A DNA stretch of 64,000 nucleotides, from positions 20,534,001 through 20,598,000 of the forward strand of contig NC_092592.1 of NCBI RefSeq assembly GCF_047663525.1. Direction: 5' to 3'. The notes under the pieces were generated by a model, which ran no database searches, was not told where the DNA came from, and was given only the letters and a program-made list of their open reading frames with translations. How positions within the stretch are numbered: the first letter of the stretch is position 1; each line of letters starts with the position of its first letter. A program made the translations under genes and the position numbers. Shown here in pieces: positions 52,601 to 62,272 of this stretch. The stretch is from Anas platyrhynchos. Its lineage: Eukaryota; Chordata; Aves; Anseriformes; Anatidae.

Positions 52601-53215
52601 CACTTAATGAATAAGCCTTCAACTTAATAGCATTTCTCACAGGGGCATTTAACATGATGGGAGGTTACAGCACAGAAATACACAAGGTGCTTTTTGCTCC
52701 CTAACCATACAAGACCAGCACCTGGCAGATCCACTAGTTTAAAGCCACAGCACTACACATCAGCTGAATTAAATTTCCTCCTTATCAGGGCCCTGAACAC
52801 ACCAACAGCCCGCTGTCGTCCTGACCAGCCCCACCTGTGACACCCACCCCACCTTTGAGCCCAGGAGCTCCATTTAAGCTCTACACCTGACCCTTTAGTG
52901 CTTGCTTAGACTATTTCTGCGGGCATATCTGCTGCGAGCTTTACCCCTAGTAAGGCTGGGGATATGTTTGTATAGCCTTACAGTCCTCTTAGACTCACAG
53001 CGTTACTTACAGTCCCCTACTAACCAGCCCAGGGGCTGCCCCCTGCCGGCGGCCGGGCGTGTGAGGCCGCCCCCTTCCTCCCCTCCCCACCTCCCTCCCT
53101 CCCCTCACACACACAAGATGGCGGCGGCGCCTGCCCCGCGGGCGGAGCCCTCCCCTCCCTCCCCGTGTCCCCACTTTCCGGCGCTGCGCGCGCAGGCGGC
53201 ACGTGTTGGCGCAGC

Positions 53216-53326
53216 ATGGCGGCGCGGCGCGCGGTGCCCAGCGACCTGTTCCCGCTGGTGCTCGGCTTCCTGCGCGAGCACCGCTTCGAGGCGGCCGCGC
53301 GCGCCTTCGCCCGGGAGGCGGCGGCG
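53216..53326 (+). CDS. NOLC1: NOLC1 exon 1: LisH motif (aa 1-37)
   Basis: [20 protein letters not shown] aligns with human [20 protein letters not shown], the LisH helix pair. GC-rich, ending in three GCG codons then GTGAGT. Confidence 0.95.
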
Positions 53327-56300
53327 GTGAGTGACGGGGGGGGGGGGGGGGCGGAAAGAAAGGGGGGGGCTGGCGGCTCCGTGAGGGGCGCTGAGCGTTG
53401 TCTGTGTGTGTGTCCCCCCGCAGAAGGAGCAGGACCCCAACCACGCCTCGCTGCTGGACATCTTCAGCTACTGGCTGCAGTGAGTGGGGGGCGCTGAGGG
53501 GCGGGGGGTGCCGGGGGGGGGGTGCCGGGGGGGCGGTGGGAGCGCTGCCTTTCGCCTTCCCGCAGGTCCCCCGCCGCCAAGAAAAGGAAACTCGTCCCCA
53601 ACGGAGCCCGCGCCAAGGGGAAGGCGGCCTCCAGCAGCGAAGAGAGCTCCAGCGAGGAGGAGGAGGACGAGGCGCCCCCGGCCAAGAAGCCAGGTGAGGG
53701 GTGGGGAGGGCTCTGGCTGAAGCCTCTGCGTGGCCTGCACGCACACCTCAGTTTTCTGGCATGCCTGGAGTCGTTCAGGGCCTTTATCAAGGGCTGGGTT
53801 TGTGTCCTGGTCTTGTTTCTGGTAAACTTCTTGCCTGTGGTTCCCGTTAGCGGTATGCGTTCATCCTAGGTAAGTGTGAGCTCTTCATCCACGTGTAGCT
53901 TAATCAGAGCCTTAGCACAGCATTACACTGCTCTTTCACTTGTCTGGGCTTTCTGTATATATATATGGGTCCTGTAAAACTTCCATATATATATATATAC
54001 ATACAGGGCCCATTAACGTTCTCTCAGTTTGTAGGGACTCTCTTTATGTGAGGTCTTCTTTTTCTGATAGATGTTCGCATCTAAATGCGTAAGAATGAAT
54101 GAATCTATAATTGTTTATATCTTCTTGCCTACTTGTTTTAGAAGCTCTTGCTGTATGTTACTTGACAAACAAAAACTGAAGATCAGCGTTACGGGGTTCA
54201 GACATCATTTACTGAACTCGGTATATTCTTTTGACCTGATGTGCAGGATACGTGTGTGTGAAAGTTGTGAATTAGCTTACTAGTTAGCATGCTGTCCTTT
54301 ATTTGCAGCTAATGCAACAGCTGTCACCAAGGCAAAAGCAGTTCCTCCAGCCAAGAAGGCAGAAAGCAGCAGCGAGGACTCCAGTGATGATTCAGACTCA
54401 GAGGAGGAGGAGAAGCCAGCAAAGGTCAGCCTCTAGCTGCTTTAATGCATACTTGATAATGATCAATAATAGCAAATTTGACCAGCAAAATTTTCTTTGA
54501 AATGGAGCTCACTTTTCCTGTACTGTGAAGGGCATAGACTGCTGCAGGTGCAACATAATAAGATGCTTTTATTTTTCTAGAGGAAGGTTTTTAAAACCGT
54601 GAGAACAAGTTAGATTTCTTTGTATGCATTTATAAAATAAGAATCTTCCTTTTTTACTTGCTGCAGTTACAGTTTTGAGAAGTAGAGGCAGGAAAAATGG
54701 TGTCATACTTCAGGAGACAAAACAGGGTTACTTATTGTATTCAGTCTTCAAACTAATCAGGACCCCAGAGGGAAAGAACACAGCACCAACCTCAAATCTC
54801 CCTCATTTTGAGGAGTCAGAACTGGAGACTGAAGAAGCAAAGGAAGCCTCCCATGGACTTCTGGGAGGCTTCCTGGAGCAAAGCCATTATCCAGAGATTT
54901 TTTTCAAACAGTAACTGTTAGGCAGTGAGATTTCCAGCTGTTTGTACTTCCTATATATGTCCTATTTATGAGCCTCTTATTCTTTGCTCTGCTACAAAAC
55001 TTAATCAGTTTTCTTCCTTTTGTTTAGAAAGGTGCAAAACCTGCAGCAAAACCTGCAGCAAAACCAGCTGTAACCAAAACCCAGCCTCAGAAGAAAGCAG
55101 AGAGCTCCAGCTCTGACTCAAGCAGCTCAGAAGAAGAAGCAGCAGCACCAAAAAAAGAGCCACCAAAAAAAGAGCCACCAAAACCAGCAACACCTAAAGC
55201 AGGTACCTCCTTAGTTATGTATGTTGAGTCTGAGTAGACAAAAAAGTACAGGGCGGACTGATGGAGGTTATACCTACATGCTAAGACATGTTAACATAGT
55301 CTGAAAGTCTGTTGTCCCAGCTGTTTGTACTCCAGCACAGTCTGCTTCCAATGTGGGTCAGGTGTAGAACTGATTGCAAATAAAACTTCAGGTCACAAAT
55401 GCTGTATTGTTGCCATAAGTAGCTGCAGTCAGCAACCCTAACTGCTAATGTTGTGCTTTTATCTCAGTGTCTTCAGCTCTGCTCTTTATGTGAAGAAAGT
55501 TTAAATTTAGTCTGTGTTCCTGGAACTTCTAGTCAGCTAAAATGGATGTTTTTCTGTAAAATGTCTCTAAACTAAAAGGGTAAAGCAAAAGCTTCACAGT
55601 ACTGCCCTTTTTCCTATTGACTTTTCTTGTTTTTTTATCTACAACACCTTATGCTATACTGAATGCAATTACTCCTCATCTCCCAGAACATATTTTCTAG
55701 TATACCTTTATATTTTTCTCAAAAGGAAGTAAAGCTGCTCAGGCAACCACCAAGGTGGTCAATGGAAAAGCATCAAGCAGCAGCAGTAGCAGCAGTAGTG
55801 AAGATTCTGATGAGGAAAAAGCTGCACCGAAGAAGGTAAATTAGATTGTCAAAGACTTAACGAAGACTGTAGAGATGTAGTAATACTGGGTATATCTTTG
55901 GCTTTCTGGAACTGAAACGACTAGGTTAGAGACTGCATAGATGCTGAGTGCAGCTTTTATGGCTCTTCTACAGCTTTTTTCCTTTCTGTAGTGGGATTGT
56001 GTTCTCTCTATGCCCTGGCTTTCCTCTGCTACTTTTTACAGAAGACATCTTGTATCTTGAATATATTGTAGTCTCCATTATATGTTCACTTTTGCATGAA
56101 TCCTTTGTGCTTAGCTACCTGTAACATTGGGTTTTCTTCTAGAGAATGTTTAAAAGTATTTCCTGCAACTCTATGCCCAGGATTTTCTGTAATATGATTT
56201 TAAGTGTATTTCTTTTCTCCTTGCGATAAGGTTGTTCCCAAGAAACCTCCACCCAAACCTGTAGCCACGCAGGCATGTCCAGGAAAAAACAAACCTGCCC

Positions 56301-59300
56301 CTGCTAAGGAAAGTTCCAGTAGTGAAGACTCTTCTGACAGCTCAGATGATGAAAAGCAACCTGCAAAAAAAAAGCCAAAGTCTGGTAAGCGCTTAACACT
56401 GTTACTGCTATGTGGGAGGGTACTTCCCGCAGGACAGCAGGACTACCAGCTGCCAGCCACAGGCAAATCTTGCTGTCCCCAAGCATCTAAGCAGTGGTAG
56501 TATCATGAAGCAGAAAGAACAGATTTTTTTGTGTATGCTAAGTTTAAAATTCAGACCCATCTTCAGTAAAGGATGGGGAATGGGAGAGATTCCGATGCTG
56601 CTTGCTTTACTGCATATTTTCTGTTCAAATGGTCTTGGACCATCTTGCAGGTTTCCTATCTGCAAGGATTTGGGAGGTAATTTCTGTGCTTTGGTTATTC
56701 TGTAACTGCAGCACTTGAAGCTATTTTTATTTTTCCCTGAAGTATCCAGGGCTGTTAGGTTGTAGTTCAGTGGATGGCCTAAATGGGCGTGTGTCCAATC
56801 TAGTGTAGCACTTCTCGGATTTCAGTAGAGAGCTGATCAGAGTGGAGGATCAAGCATTGAAACTCAAGTCTGGTGCTCTAACCAGAGGACTTCAGAAAGT
56901 AGCAAAAGAAGACTAGCAACAATTGAAATCTGTATTTTTTCTGAAAGGTTGGAAATGCAAGCTCTCCTTCTTCCAAAAGAGGAGAAGACTTCCTCAGAGA
57001 TAGTAGGGTCAGCTGAAACCATAAGAGGGGAATTAAACTCACAGTAGAAGCGGTGTGTAGCAGTGTAGCGGGTGTAACCTTTCAAATTATAAGCAGAATT
57101 ATATAAAATTATTTACAGAAGAGGAGAAGATGGAACCAAGTAGCGGAAGTGTTTTATTCTAATTATAACAACTGAATGTGCTGCTTGCATTACCATACAG
57201 GCATCTAATGCTGTCTCTGTCTAGGTCAGTACAGTGCTGTACCACCTCCTCAAGCTGCGCAGACAAAGAAAGGCCTTACCAAGGCTCCAGTGAAGAAGGT
57301 TGAGAGCAGTGACTCCTCAGACAGTAGCGATGAGGCAGAGCAGGTGCCCCCAAAGGGAGGAACAGGTATGTTGTGAGGAGCAGAGACTGCAGAGGAAGTA
57401 TTGTGTGATGCAGTCAGTGCCCTGTCAGTCTCTTGGCTTCCTTGAAAAAGCCATATGATGGATCTGTGTTGCTATTTGTTTCTCTGGGAGATTTGGTAAT
57501 TTGAAGCTGTCCCACACGTACCACTGTATGAGCTCTGGATATGAGCTGTGCAAACTGGGTTATTCAGTTTGAGAAGTTATTGGGATCTGGTTTAGCCAGA
57601 ATGAGCCAGATCCATTAGTGTAGCTGGCCACGTCCTTGCTTGGCTTCTGATATGCTGTCTGAATGACTGGTGTACTGAATAGGGAGCTTTCTGGAAAGGT
57701 TTGGACTTCAGGACAAAGGTTTGGTGTGGATGTGGCCTATTAATGTTAGACTTGCTCTTGCAGGCAAAGCAGCAGTAGCCAAAACAATCCCTGTCCCCCA
57801 AAACAAGGCTGTGACTACCAAGAAGGCGGAATCCAGTTCAGACAGTGATTCAGGTAATTTTAACAAACAGTTTTGCTTTCTGCTAATGTTTGCATTGGCC
57901 AAGTTGGTGTGCAGTGGTATATCTGCAAAGGTCTTCAGCATATGAGCTTGACAGCTTTGCAGTCTCCATAGCTAACAACGTCTGAAATTGAAAAGCAGCC
58001 TGCATCACAGAGCAGAGCTTGACTGTGAGGCACCAGCTGAGACCATGTTGTTAGGTTGATGTCGTGCAGCAGCTAAACACCACACAGCCGTTTGCTCACC
58101 CTCCTCCCTCCCTCTCTGGGATGGGGGAGAGAACTGGGTAAGTGAAGCCTGTGAGTTGAGATAAGGACAGTTTATTAAGACAGCAAAATAATAATGACAA
58201 TAATAATGACGATGGTAATAGTACTACTACTAATGTGTATGAAACAAGTGATGCACAATGCAGTTGCTCACCACCTGCTGACCAATGCCCAGTCTAACCC
58301 TGAACAGTCCGGCCCCCTCCCCTGGCTAGCCACCCCTATATATTGTTTAGCATGATGTCAGATGGGATGGAATACCCCTTTGGCCAGTTTGGGCCAGCTG
58401 TCCTGGGTCTGTCCCCTCCCAGCTCTTGCTTCACCCCCAGCCTGCCCGCTGGCAGGACAGAGTGAGAAGCTGGAATGTCCTTGGCTTGGTGTAAGCACTG
58501 CTCTGCAACAAAACATCAGCATGTTATCAGCACTCTTCTCATCCTAGGCCAAAACATAGCACCCTACCAGCTACTAGGAGGAAAATGAAGTCTGTCCTAA
58601 CTGAAACTAGGACAGTTGAGAGGGTGGGAGCATCATGCTTAAAAAGTTTACCCAGGAAGGTTTGTGGTTACTCTTTTTGAGGATCCGTATCTTAAGCTTT
58701 TCACTGTGCTATACCATTATGGGCTTTGGGAGAAGTTCTGGAAATGAAAAAATACTACCACAGTATCAACTTCAAAACAGACTCAAAAGCTGCCTTCTAA
58801 TACTGCCCTAGAAATACAGGACAGCATGCTTTGTATCTTCTGTTGATCAGGTTTAGCGTTTGCAATGCTATATTTCACACACAGGCTCCCTATGCAATAC
58901 GCTTTTCCCCAAACGTTTAGGGGTCTCGTGGTTCTTGTATCTCAAAATCCGTAATGCCACAGCAGGGGCTGTGGGTGATAGCAGCCTGTCTGCTGGCAGT
59001 AGACTGTAGGGCCTTTCACAAGTAGCAGGAGTTCTTTGTGTGTTTTCTGGTTTTGTTGCATATTTTTTTCAGAAGTTAACAGTGATCTGTTTACTGTTGT
59101 GAAGAAGGTGTTCAGAAATGTTGGAATAGATCAGGCGTAGTATTCCAGATTGCTGTGAATTAAGTATTTGCAGAAATTTCCAGTCCCTTGGAATACTAAG
59201 CACATCTGACATAAGAAATAGAAAACTAAAAAGAGATACTGATCTGTTGCCTCCTCACTGTATTGTCTCTTTTGACAATTCTGTCTTCTAATTTCTTGCC

Positions 59301-62272
59301 TGTTCTCTGATCTTTAGTACTTCTCTCAATTTCTTCTCCCTGAGCTGGTTTTTGATGGTATCTGTACTTCTACAGTTCCTTATCCCATACCTATTCTCCT
59401 GTGTTACTCTCTAAATATCTGCTGCTTTCTGCGTACATTAATGAAGAACTTAAACTCCCCCTTATTTCCACTTCTCCCAAAAAAGAAAGGCAAATGCCGT
59501 CCCCTGCCCACTCATCAAATACTGCTTATTGCCAGTTACCTAGTGTCTCAGTGTTAGGCAACCAGTTTTGCTTTTTATTTTTCCATGAGTTATGCACATG
59601 TCATTGCTCAAATAACTTGCACCATAAGATTATTAACTGGAGGCATGTCCTTTTGTTTAGATTCTAGCTCTGAAGATGAGAAGAAGGTAGTGAGTAAGCC
59701 CCCAGCTAAACAACCTCTGGTAAAGAACGCTTCCAAACCAGCAAAAGCAGTTGTCAAGCCTGGACAAGCAAAGAAGGACTCCAGCTCCTCCTCAGAGAGC
59801 TCAGGTATTGGGATAGAAGGAAAAAAATTACTGCCTGCATGTTGTGCTTTCCTAAATCTGTGTTTCTAGTCTGGATATGAGGCTGCAGTTGGGCAGGGAA
59901 TACCCACTGCAGTGTTGCTAGAGAAGTGCACTGTGTCAGCATTGAATTTGTTGCCTTCGTGTTGAATAGGGCTGAGTCTTGAATTTTGATTCCTGTTGTA
60001 GATTCTGATAGCTCTGACAAGAAGACCCCTGTGAAGCCCGCAGCTAAAGCAGCAACTCCTGCGGCAAAGAAGCCACAACCTACCGCAAAGAAAGCACAAA
60101 GTAGCTCTGATTCAGATAGCAGCTCCAGCAGCTCTGAGGATGAGAAAAAGAAGAAAGAGGATGAGAAAAAGAAGAAAGCCCCTCCAGCTAAATCAGCTGT
60201 CAAAGCAACTAAGCCAGTGTCCAAACCTACCCCAGCGCCCAAAAAAGCAAGTAGTTCTGACTCTGAGAGCTCAAGCAGTGAGGAGGAAAAGAAGCCAGCA
60301 GTGAAACCAGCCAGCAAATCTCCAGGGGCAGCAAAAGCGACTGTGGGGAAGAAGACAGCTGCTTCTAGCAGTAGTAGCAGCTCGTCTGATAGTTCCAGTG
60401 AAGAGGATGAGAAACCCAAAAAGGCAGGGAAAGGGGCACAGAACAGTTCTCAGACCACTCCCTCCACAGAAAAAGCAAAAGTATCCACACCAACAGCAAA
60501 CAATGCGAAGTCTAAGCCAGCAGATGACAGCAGTAGCAGCAGTGAAAGCAGCTCTGAAGAGGAGAAAGGAAAAGCAAATGGAGGTATTAGTCTGGGAACT
60601 GGGTCTGTTGGTCAGTGTGTTACTGAGCTAAACATCAGTGGGAGCCATTCTTAAACAGTGTTTAGTCTGCTTTGTGTATCCTATTATAACTGCCAGTGCA
60701 GTACAGAGGGGGAAGGACCAGTTCTTATTTTGTTCCTTTCTGTCTGTATTATATATCTGCTGGCAATGGAACGTGTGATAACATGGAGCACTCTTCTCCA
60801 CGGTTGTTGCTGGTTGCCATTTGTGCATGGAGAAGATTGTAAGTGAGAGCAAGGCAGACTACTGGAGGGCCTTTATCTATGCTGTGAATGGGACACCACA
60901 AGTGTCCCAGTGCACAATCTTCCTCCATTCAGGAGGGAAACCACTTTGAATGCAGTAGTGGAGTGCTTGAGTATATACATGATGACTCCGAGAACTGGCA
61001 AATTTTAGCTGACAGAACTTTGAGTTCACTAAGTCATTAATATAAAGGTAATTATTCATTAGGATAAGATGGAAAAATCCTTGCTGCCCCAGGATAGCAA
61101 TTGGTGTTTGTTTTCTTGGTGGGATAATGCAGGGACTGACTCTCACATGTCTCAGCACTGCATTTTGGGGGAGAGATGCTATTACCTTTCCCAACACTGC
61201 AGTTACTCCCTTTTCAGTTTTACTGCTCTACATCTAACAGGCATGATCGGGAAGAAACGGAAGAGGGAAGATGTTCAGGAGTCAGAGACACCAGACAGTA
61301 AAAAGGCAAAGATCAAAACCAAAACACCACACACCGTTCCTAAGGTGAAACGGGTGAGTGTGGGCAGACTGCTGACTAGTAGGAGAGGCGTCGTTGCCTA
61401 CTGAACCAATAGTGTGTTGGGTTTTTTTGTGGGATTTTTTCTTTTGGGTGGAGCCCACAGAAATTACTTATATTTTTTGTCCCTTTCTCAAGCACTTGAA
61501 TCTTGTCTGGAGAAGCCTAGGTAACGCACATATGTGCGTAGTGTTATTCTGGCAAAGGTTGACTGGATGTGCTTGTCCCTGTGCTGCTTGATCTGAAGAA
61601 CAGAAGGGATTACAAATCTGAGAAATGGCTAAGGATTGAGGTGACCTGTACAGAGCTCCATATTTGCAGGGCAAGGAGGGAAGGAGCCTGTCACCAAGGG
61701 AATAGCACATGCACATATGCACTTACTGTATCTCATTTTCTTTAACAGGCAGCTTCTCCTTTTCGACGTGTAAGAGAAGAAGAAATTGAAGTGGATGCCC
61801 GCGTTGCTGATAACTCATTTGATGCAAAGGTATGGCTAGGTAGTGCTCAGAGTGCTAACACTTGACCTCTGCAAATATAGGTCACCAGAGCAGCCTTGGT
61901 GTGCTTTTGGGCAGTCTTCTGGTGGGAACTTTTTCCACCAGGAGGTGCTGTTAGGAAGTGCATTGAGCACTGCCACGAGGTGCATAGGAGTGGTGTCAGC
62001 TCTAGTGATCCTGCAGTGGCACTTGCTGGGCAGGATGACGTGCAAAGCATTGCCTTTACTCTCACGAGTATTGACATGAATTTCTTTTTCTTCTTCCCCT
62101 TCATCTCTCACAGAAAGGAGCAGCTGGTGACTGGGGAGAAAAGGCTAACAATATCCTGAAATTCACTAAGGGCAAATCTTTTCGTCATGAGAAGACTAAG
62201 AAAAAACGAGGCAGCTACTGTGGAGGCACTATATCAACTCAAGTCAATTCAGTCAAGTTTGAAAGTGACTGA
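53216..62272 (+). CDS. NOLC1: NOLC1 (Nopp140), nucleolar and coiled-body phosphoprotein 1, complete gene, 14 coding exons, 719 aa
   Basis: Chaperone that shuttles between nucleolus, Cajal bodies and cytoplasm, binding box H/ACA and C/D snoRNPs and RNA polymerase I factors. Exons: 53216-53326, 53424-53479, 53566-53693, 54309-54424, 55028-55202, 55726-55835, 56231-56384, 57225-57365, 57764-57853, 59661-59804, 60002-60583, 61241-61353, 61749-61829, 62114-62272; all phases agree and sum to 2160 nt. Domains: N-terminal LisH dimerisation motif (about 8-50), a long central array alternating Ser/Glu/Asp clusters (casein kinase 2 targets) with Lys/Pro/Ala-rich segments (about 60-600), and the conserved C-terminal domain with [39 protein letters not shown] and VNSVKFESD. 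Human is 699 aa. The ATG has A at -3 and G at +4. A solo LTR sits in intron 9. Confidence 0.96.
53336..53351. repeat. Poly(G) run in NOLC1 intron 1
   Basis: Sixteen consecutive G shortly after the donor of a 97-nt intron. Prone to assembly error; possible G-quadruplex. Confidence 0.85.
53424..53479 (+). CDS. NOLC1: NOLC1 exon 2 (aa 38-56)
   Basis: 56 nt. [11 protein letters not shown] matches human SSLLDIYSFWL, the end of the LisH region. Acceptor CCCGCAG, donor CA-GTGAGT. The flanking introns are only 97 and 86 nt. Confidence 0.95.
53566..53693 (+). CDS. NOLC1: NOLC1 exon 3 (aa 56-99)
   Basis: 128 nt. [20 protein letters not shown] (basic, possible nuclear localisation signal KKRK) is followed by the first acidic-serine cluster [16 protein letters not shown]. 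Acceptor CCCGCAG, donor GTGAGG. Confidence 0.94.
53953..54006. repeat. (TA)n inverted repeat in NOLC1 intron 3
   Basis: CTGTATATATATATGG at 53953-53968 faces its complement at 53983-54006, which has extra TA/CA units. A 14-base spacer separates them. Could extrude as a hairpin. Confidence 0.8.
54309..54424 (+). CDS. NOLC1: NOLC1 exon 4 (aa 99-137)
   Basis: 116 nt. Lys/Ala/Pro segment, then [19 protein letters not shown]. Acceptor TTTGCAG; the donor GTCAGC deviates at +3 and +4. Confidence 0.92.
55028..55202 (+). CDS. NOLC1: NOLC1 exon 5 (aa 138-196)
   Basis: 175 nt. Begins with three 12-nt repeats coding AKPA (55034-55069) and ends with two PPKKE-type 15-nt repeats (about 55148-55185), around the acidic cluster [17 protein letters not shown]. 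Acceptor TGTTTAG, donor GTACCT. Confidence 0.93.
55726..55835 (+). CDS. NOLC1: NOLC1 exon 6 (aa 196-232)
   Basis: 110 nt. [20 protein letters not shown] matches human IANGKAASSSSS-type repeat and ends KAAPKK. Acceptor CAAAAG, donor GTAAAT. Confidence 0.94.
56231..56384 (+). CDS. NOLC1: NOLC1 exon 7 (aa 233-284)
   Basis: 154 nt. [14 protein letters not shown], then [19 protein letters not shown]. Acceptor GATAAG, donor GTAAGC. Confidence 0.93.
57225..57365 (+). CDS. NOLC1: NOLC1 exon 8 (aa 284-331)
   Basis: 141 nt, phase 1-1. [20 protein letters not shown] matches human GPYSSVPPPSAPPPKKSLGT; then [15 protein letters not shown]. Acceptor GTCTAG, donor GTATGT. Confidence 0.94.
57764..57853 (+). 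CDS. NOLC1: NOLC1 exon 9 (aa 331-361)
   Basis: 90 nt, phase 1-1. Lys/Ala/Pro segment, then [11 protein letters not shown]; the serine run continues in exon 10. Acceptor CTTGCAG, donor GTAATT. Confidence 0.92.
58055..58059. repeat. Left target-site duplication of solo LTR
   Basis: GTTGA immediately before the LTR's TG terminus. The same five bases follow the CA terminus at 58615-58619. Confidence 0.85.
58060..58614 (-). mobile_element. Solo LTR of an avian endogenous retrovirus (555 bp)
   Basis: Starts TGTC and ends GACA on the plus strand (inverted termini), with GTTGA duplicated on both sides. Read on the minus strand it begins TGTCCTAGTTTCAG and passes through GTAGCTGGTAGGGTGCTATG, closely resembling an LTR that recurs across bird genomes. 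A TATA-like motif (58337-58343 complement) and an AATAAA (58171-58176 complement) occur in that order about 160 nt apart, as in U3-R. No internal retroviral genes remain. Antisense to NOLC1. The 5-bp duplication fits ERVL or ERV1 rather than ERVK. Confidence 0.85.
58615..58619. repeat. Right target-site duplication of solo LTR
   Basis: GTTGA, identical to 58055-58059. Confidence 0.85.
59661..59804 (+). CDS. NOLC1: NOLC1 exon 10 (aa 361-409)
   Basis: 144 nt, phase 1-1. [20 protein letters not shown], a basic stretch, then [11 protein letters not shown]. Acceptor TTGTTTAG, donor GTATTG. Confidence 0.93.
60002..60583 (+). CDS. NOLC1: NOLC1 exon 11 (aa 409-603), large repeat exon
   Basis: 582 nt, phase 1-1, over a quarter of the coding sequence. 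Four acidic-serine clusters separated by Lys/Pro/Ala stretches. A perfect in-frame duplication codes DEKKKKE and DEKKKKA (60139-60180). Acceptor TTGTAG, donor GTATTA. Confidence 0.95.
61241..61353 (+). CDS. NOLC1: NOLC1 exon 12 (aa 603-640)
   Basis: 113 nt. [20 protein letters not shown] matches human LKKRKQNEAAKEAETPQAKK and holds a probable nuclear localisation signal. Acceptor CTAACAG, donor GTGAGT. Confidence 0.94.
61749..61829 (+). CDS. NOLC1: NOLC1 exon 13 (aa 641-667)
   Basis: 81 nt, phase 0-0. [20 protein letters not shown] then NSFDAK, almost identical to human; start of the conserved C-terminal domain. Acceptor TTAACAG, donor GTATGG. Confidence 0.97.
62114..62272 (+). CDS. NOLC1: NOLC1 exon 14, coding part (aa 668-719)
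   Basis: 159 nt to TGA at 62270-62272. [20 protein letters not shown], then [17 protein letters not shown] and VNSVKFESD. Human has RGSYRGG where this gene has RGSYCGG. Acceptor CTCACAG. Confidence 0.97.
   Translation, partial: KGAAGDWGEKANNILKFTKGKSFRHEKTKKKRGSYCGGTISTQVNSVKFESD

Larger units (their letters stand above)
50061..53030. other. Intergenic spacer between PIK3AP1 and NOLC1 promoters
   Basis: Head-to-head spacer. Holds a 30-base poly(A) tract and a (CAAA)n plus poly(A) tract; otherwise no gene, RNA or recognisable transposon. Confidence 0.6.
53030..53700. promoter_or_regulatory. NOLC1: CpG island / NOLC1 promoter with YY1-type and E-box motifs
   Basis: CpG-rich block over NOLC1 exons 1-3. 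AAGATGGCGGC at 53115-53125 is a full match to the YY1 consensus typical of TATA-less ribosome- and nucleolus-related genes. CACGTG at 53200-53205 is a canonical MYC/MAX or USF E-box ending 10 bases before the start codon; NOLC1 is a known MYC-responsive gene class. The ATG inside the YY1 motif would open an upstream frame out of phase with NOLC1 if it is transcribed. Confidence 0.75.
57854..59660. other. NOLC1 intron 9 (1.8 kb)
   Basis: Longest NOLC1 intron. It includes the solo LTR at 58060-58614; the rest holds no recognised feature. Confidence 0.7.

Noticed and set aside
59754-60419. 221-codon minus-strand ORF antisense to NOLC1 exons 10-11
   Set aside because: It is the complement of Ser/Glu/Lys repeat codons (giving Leu/Ser/Phe runs) and spans an intron. 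A shadow of NOLC1.
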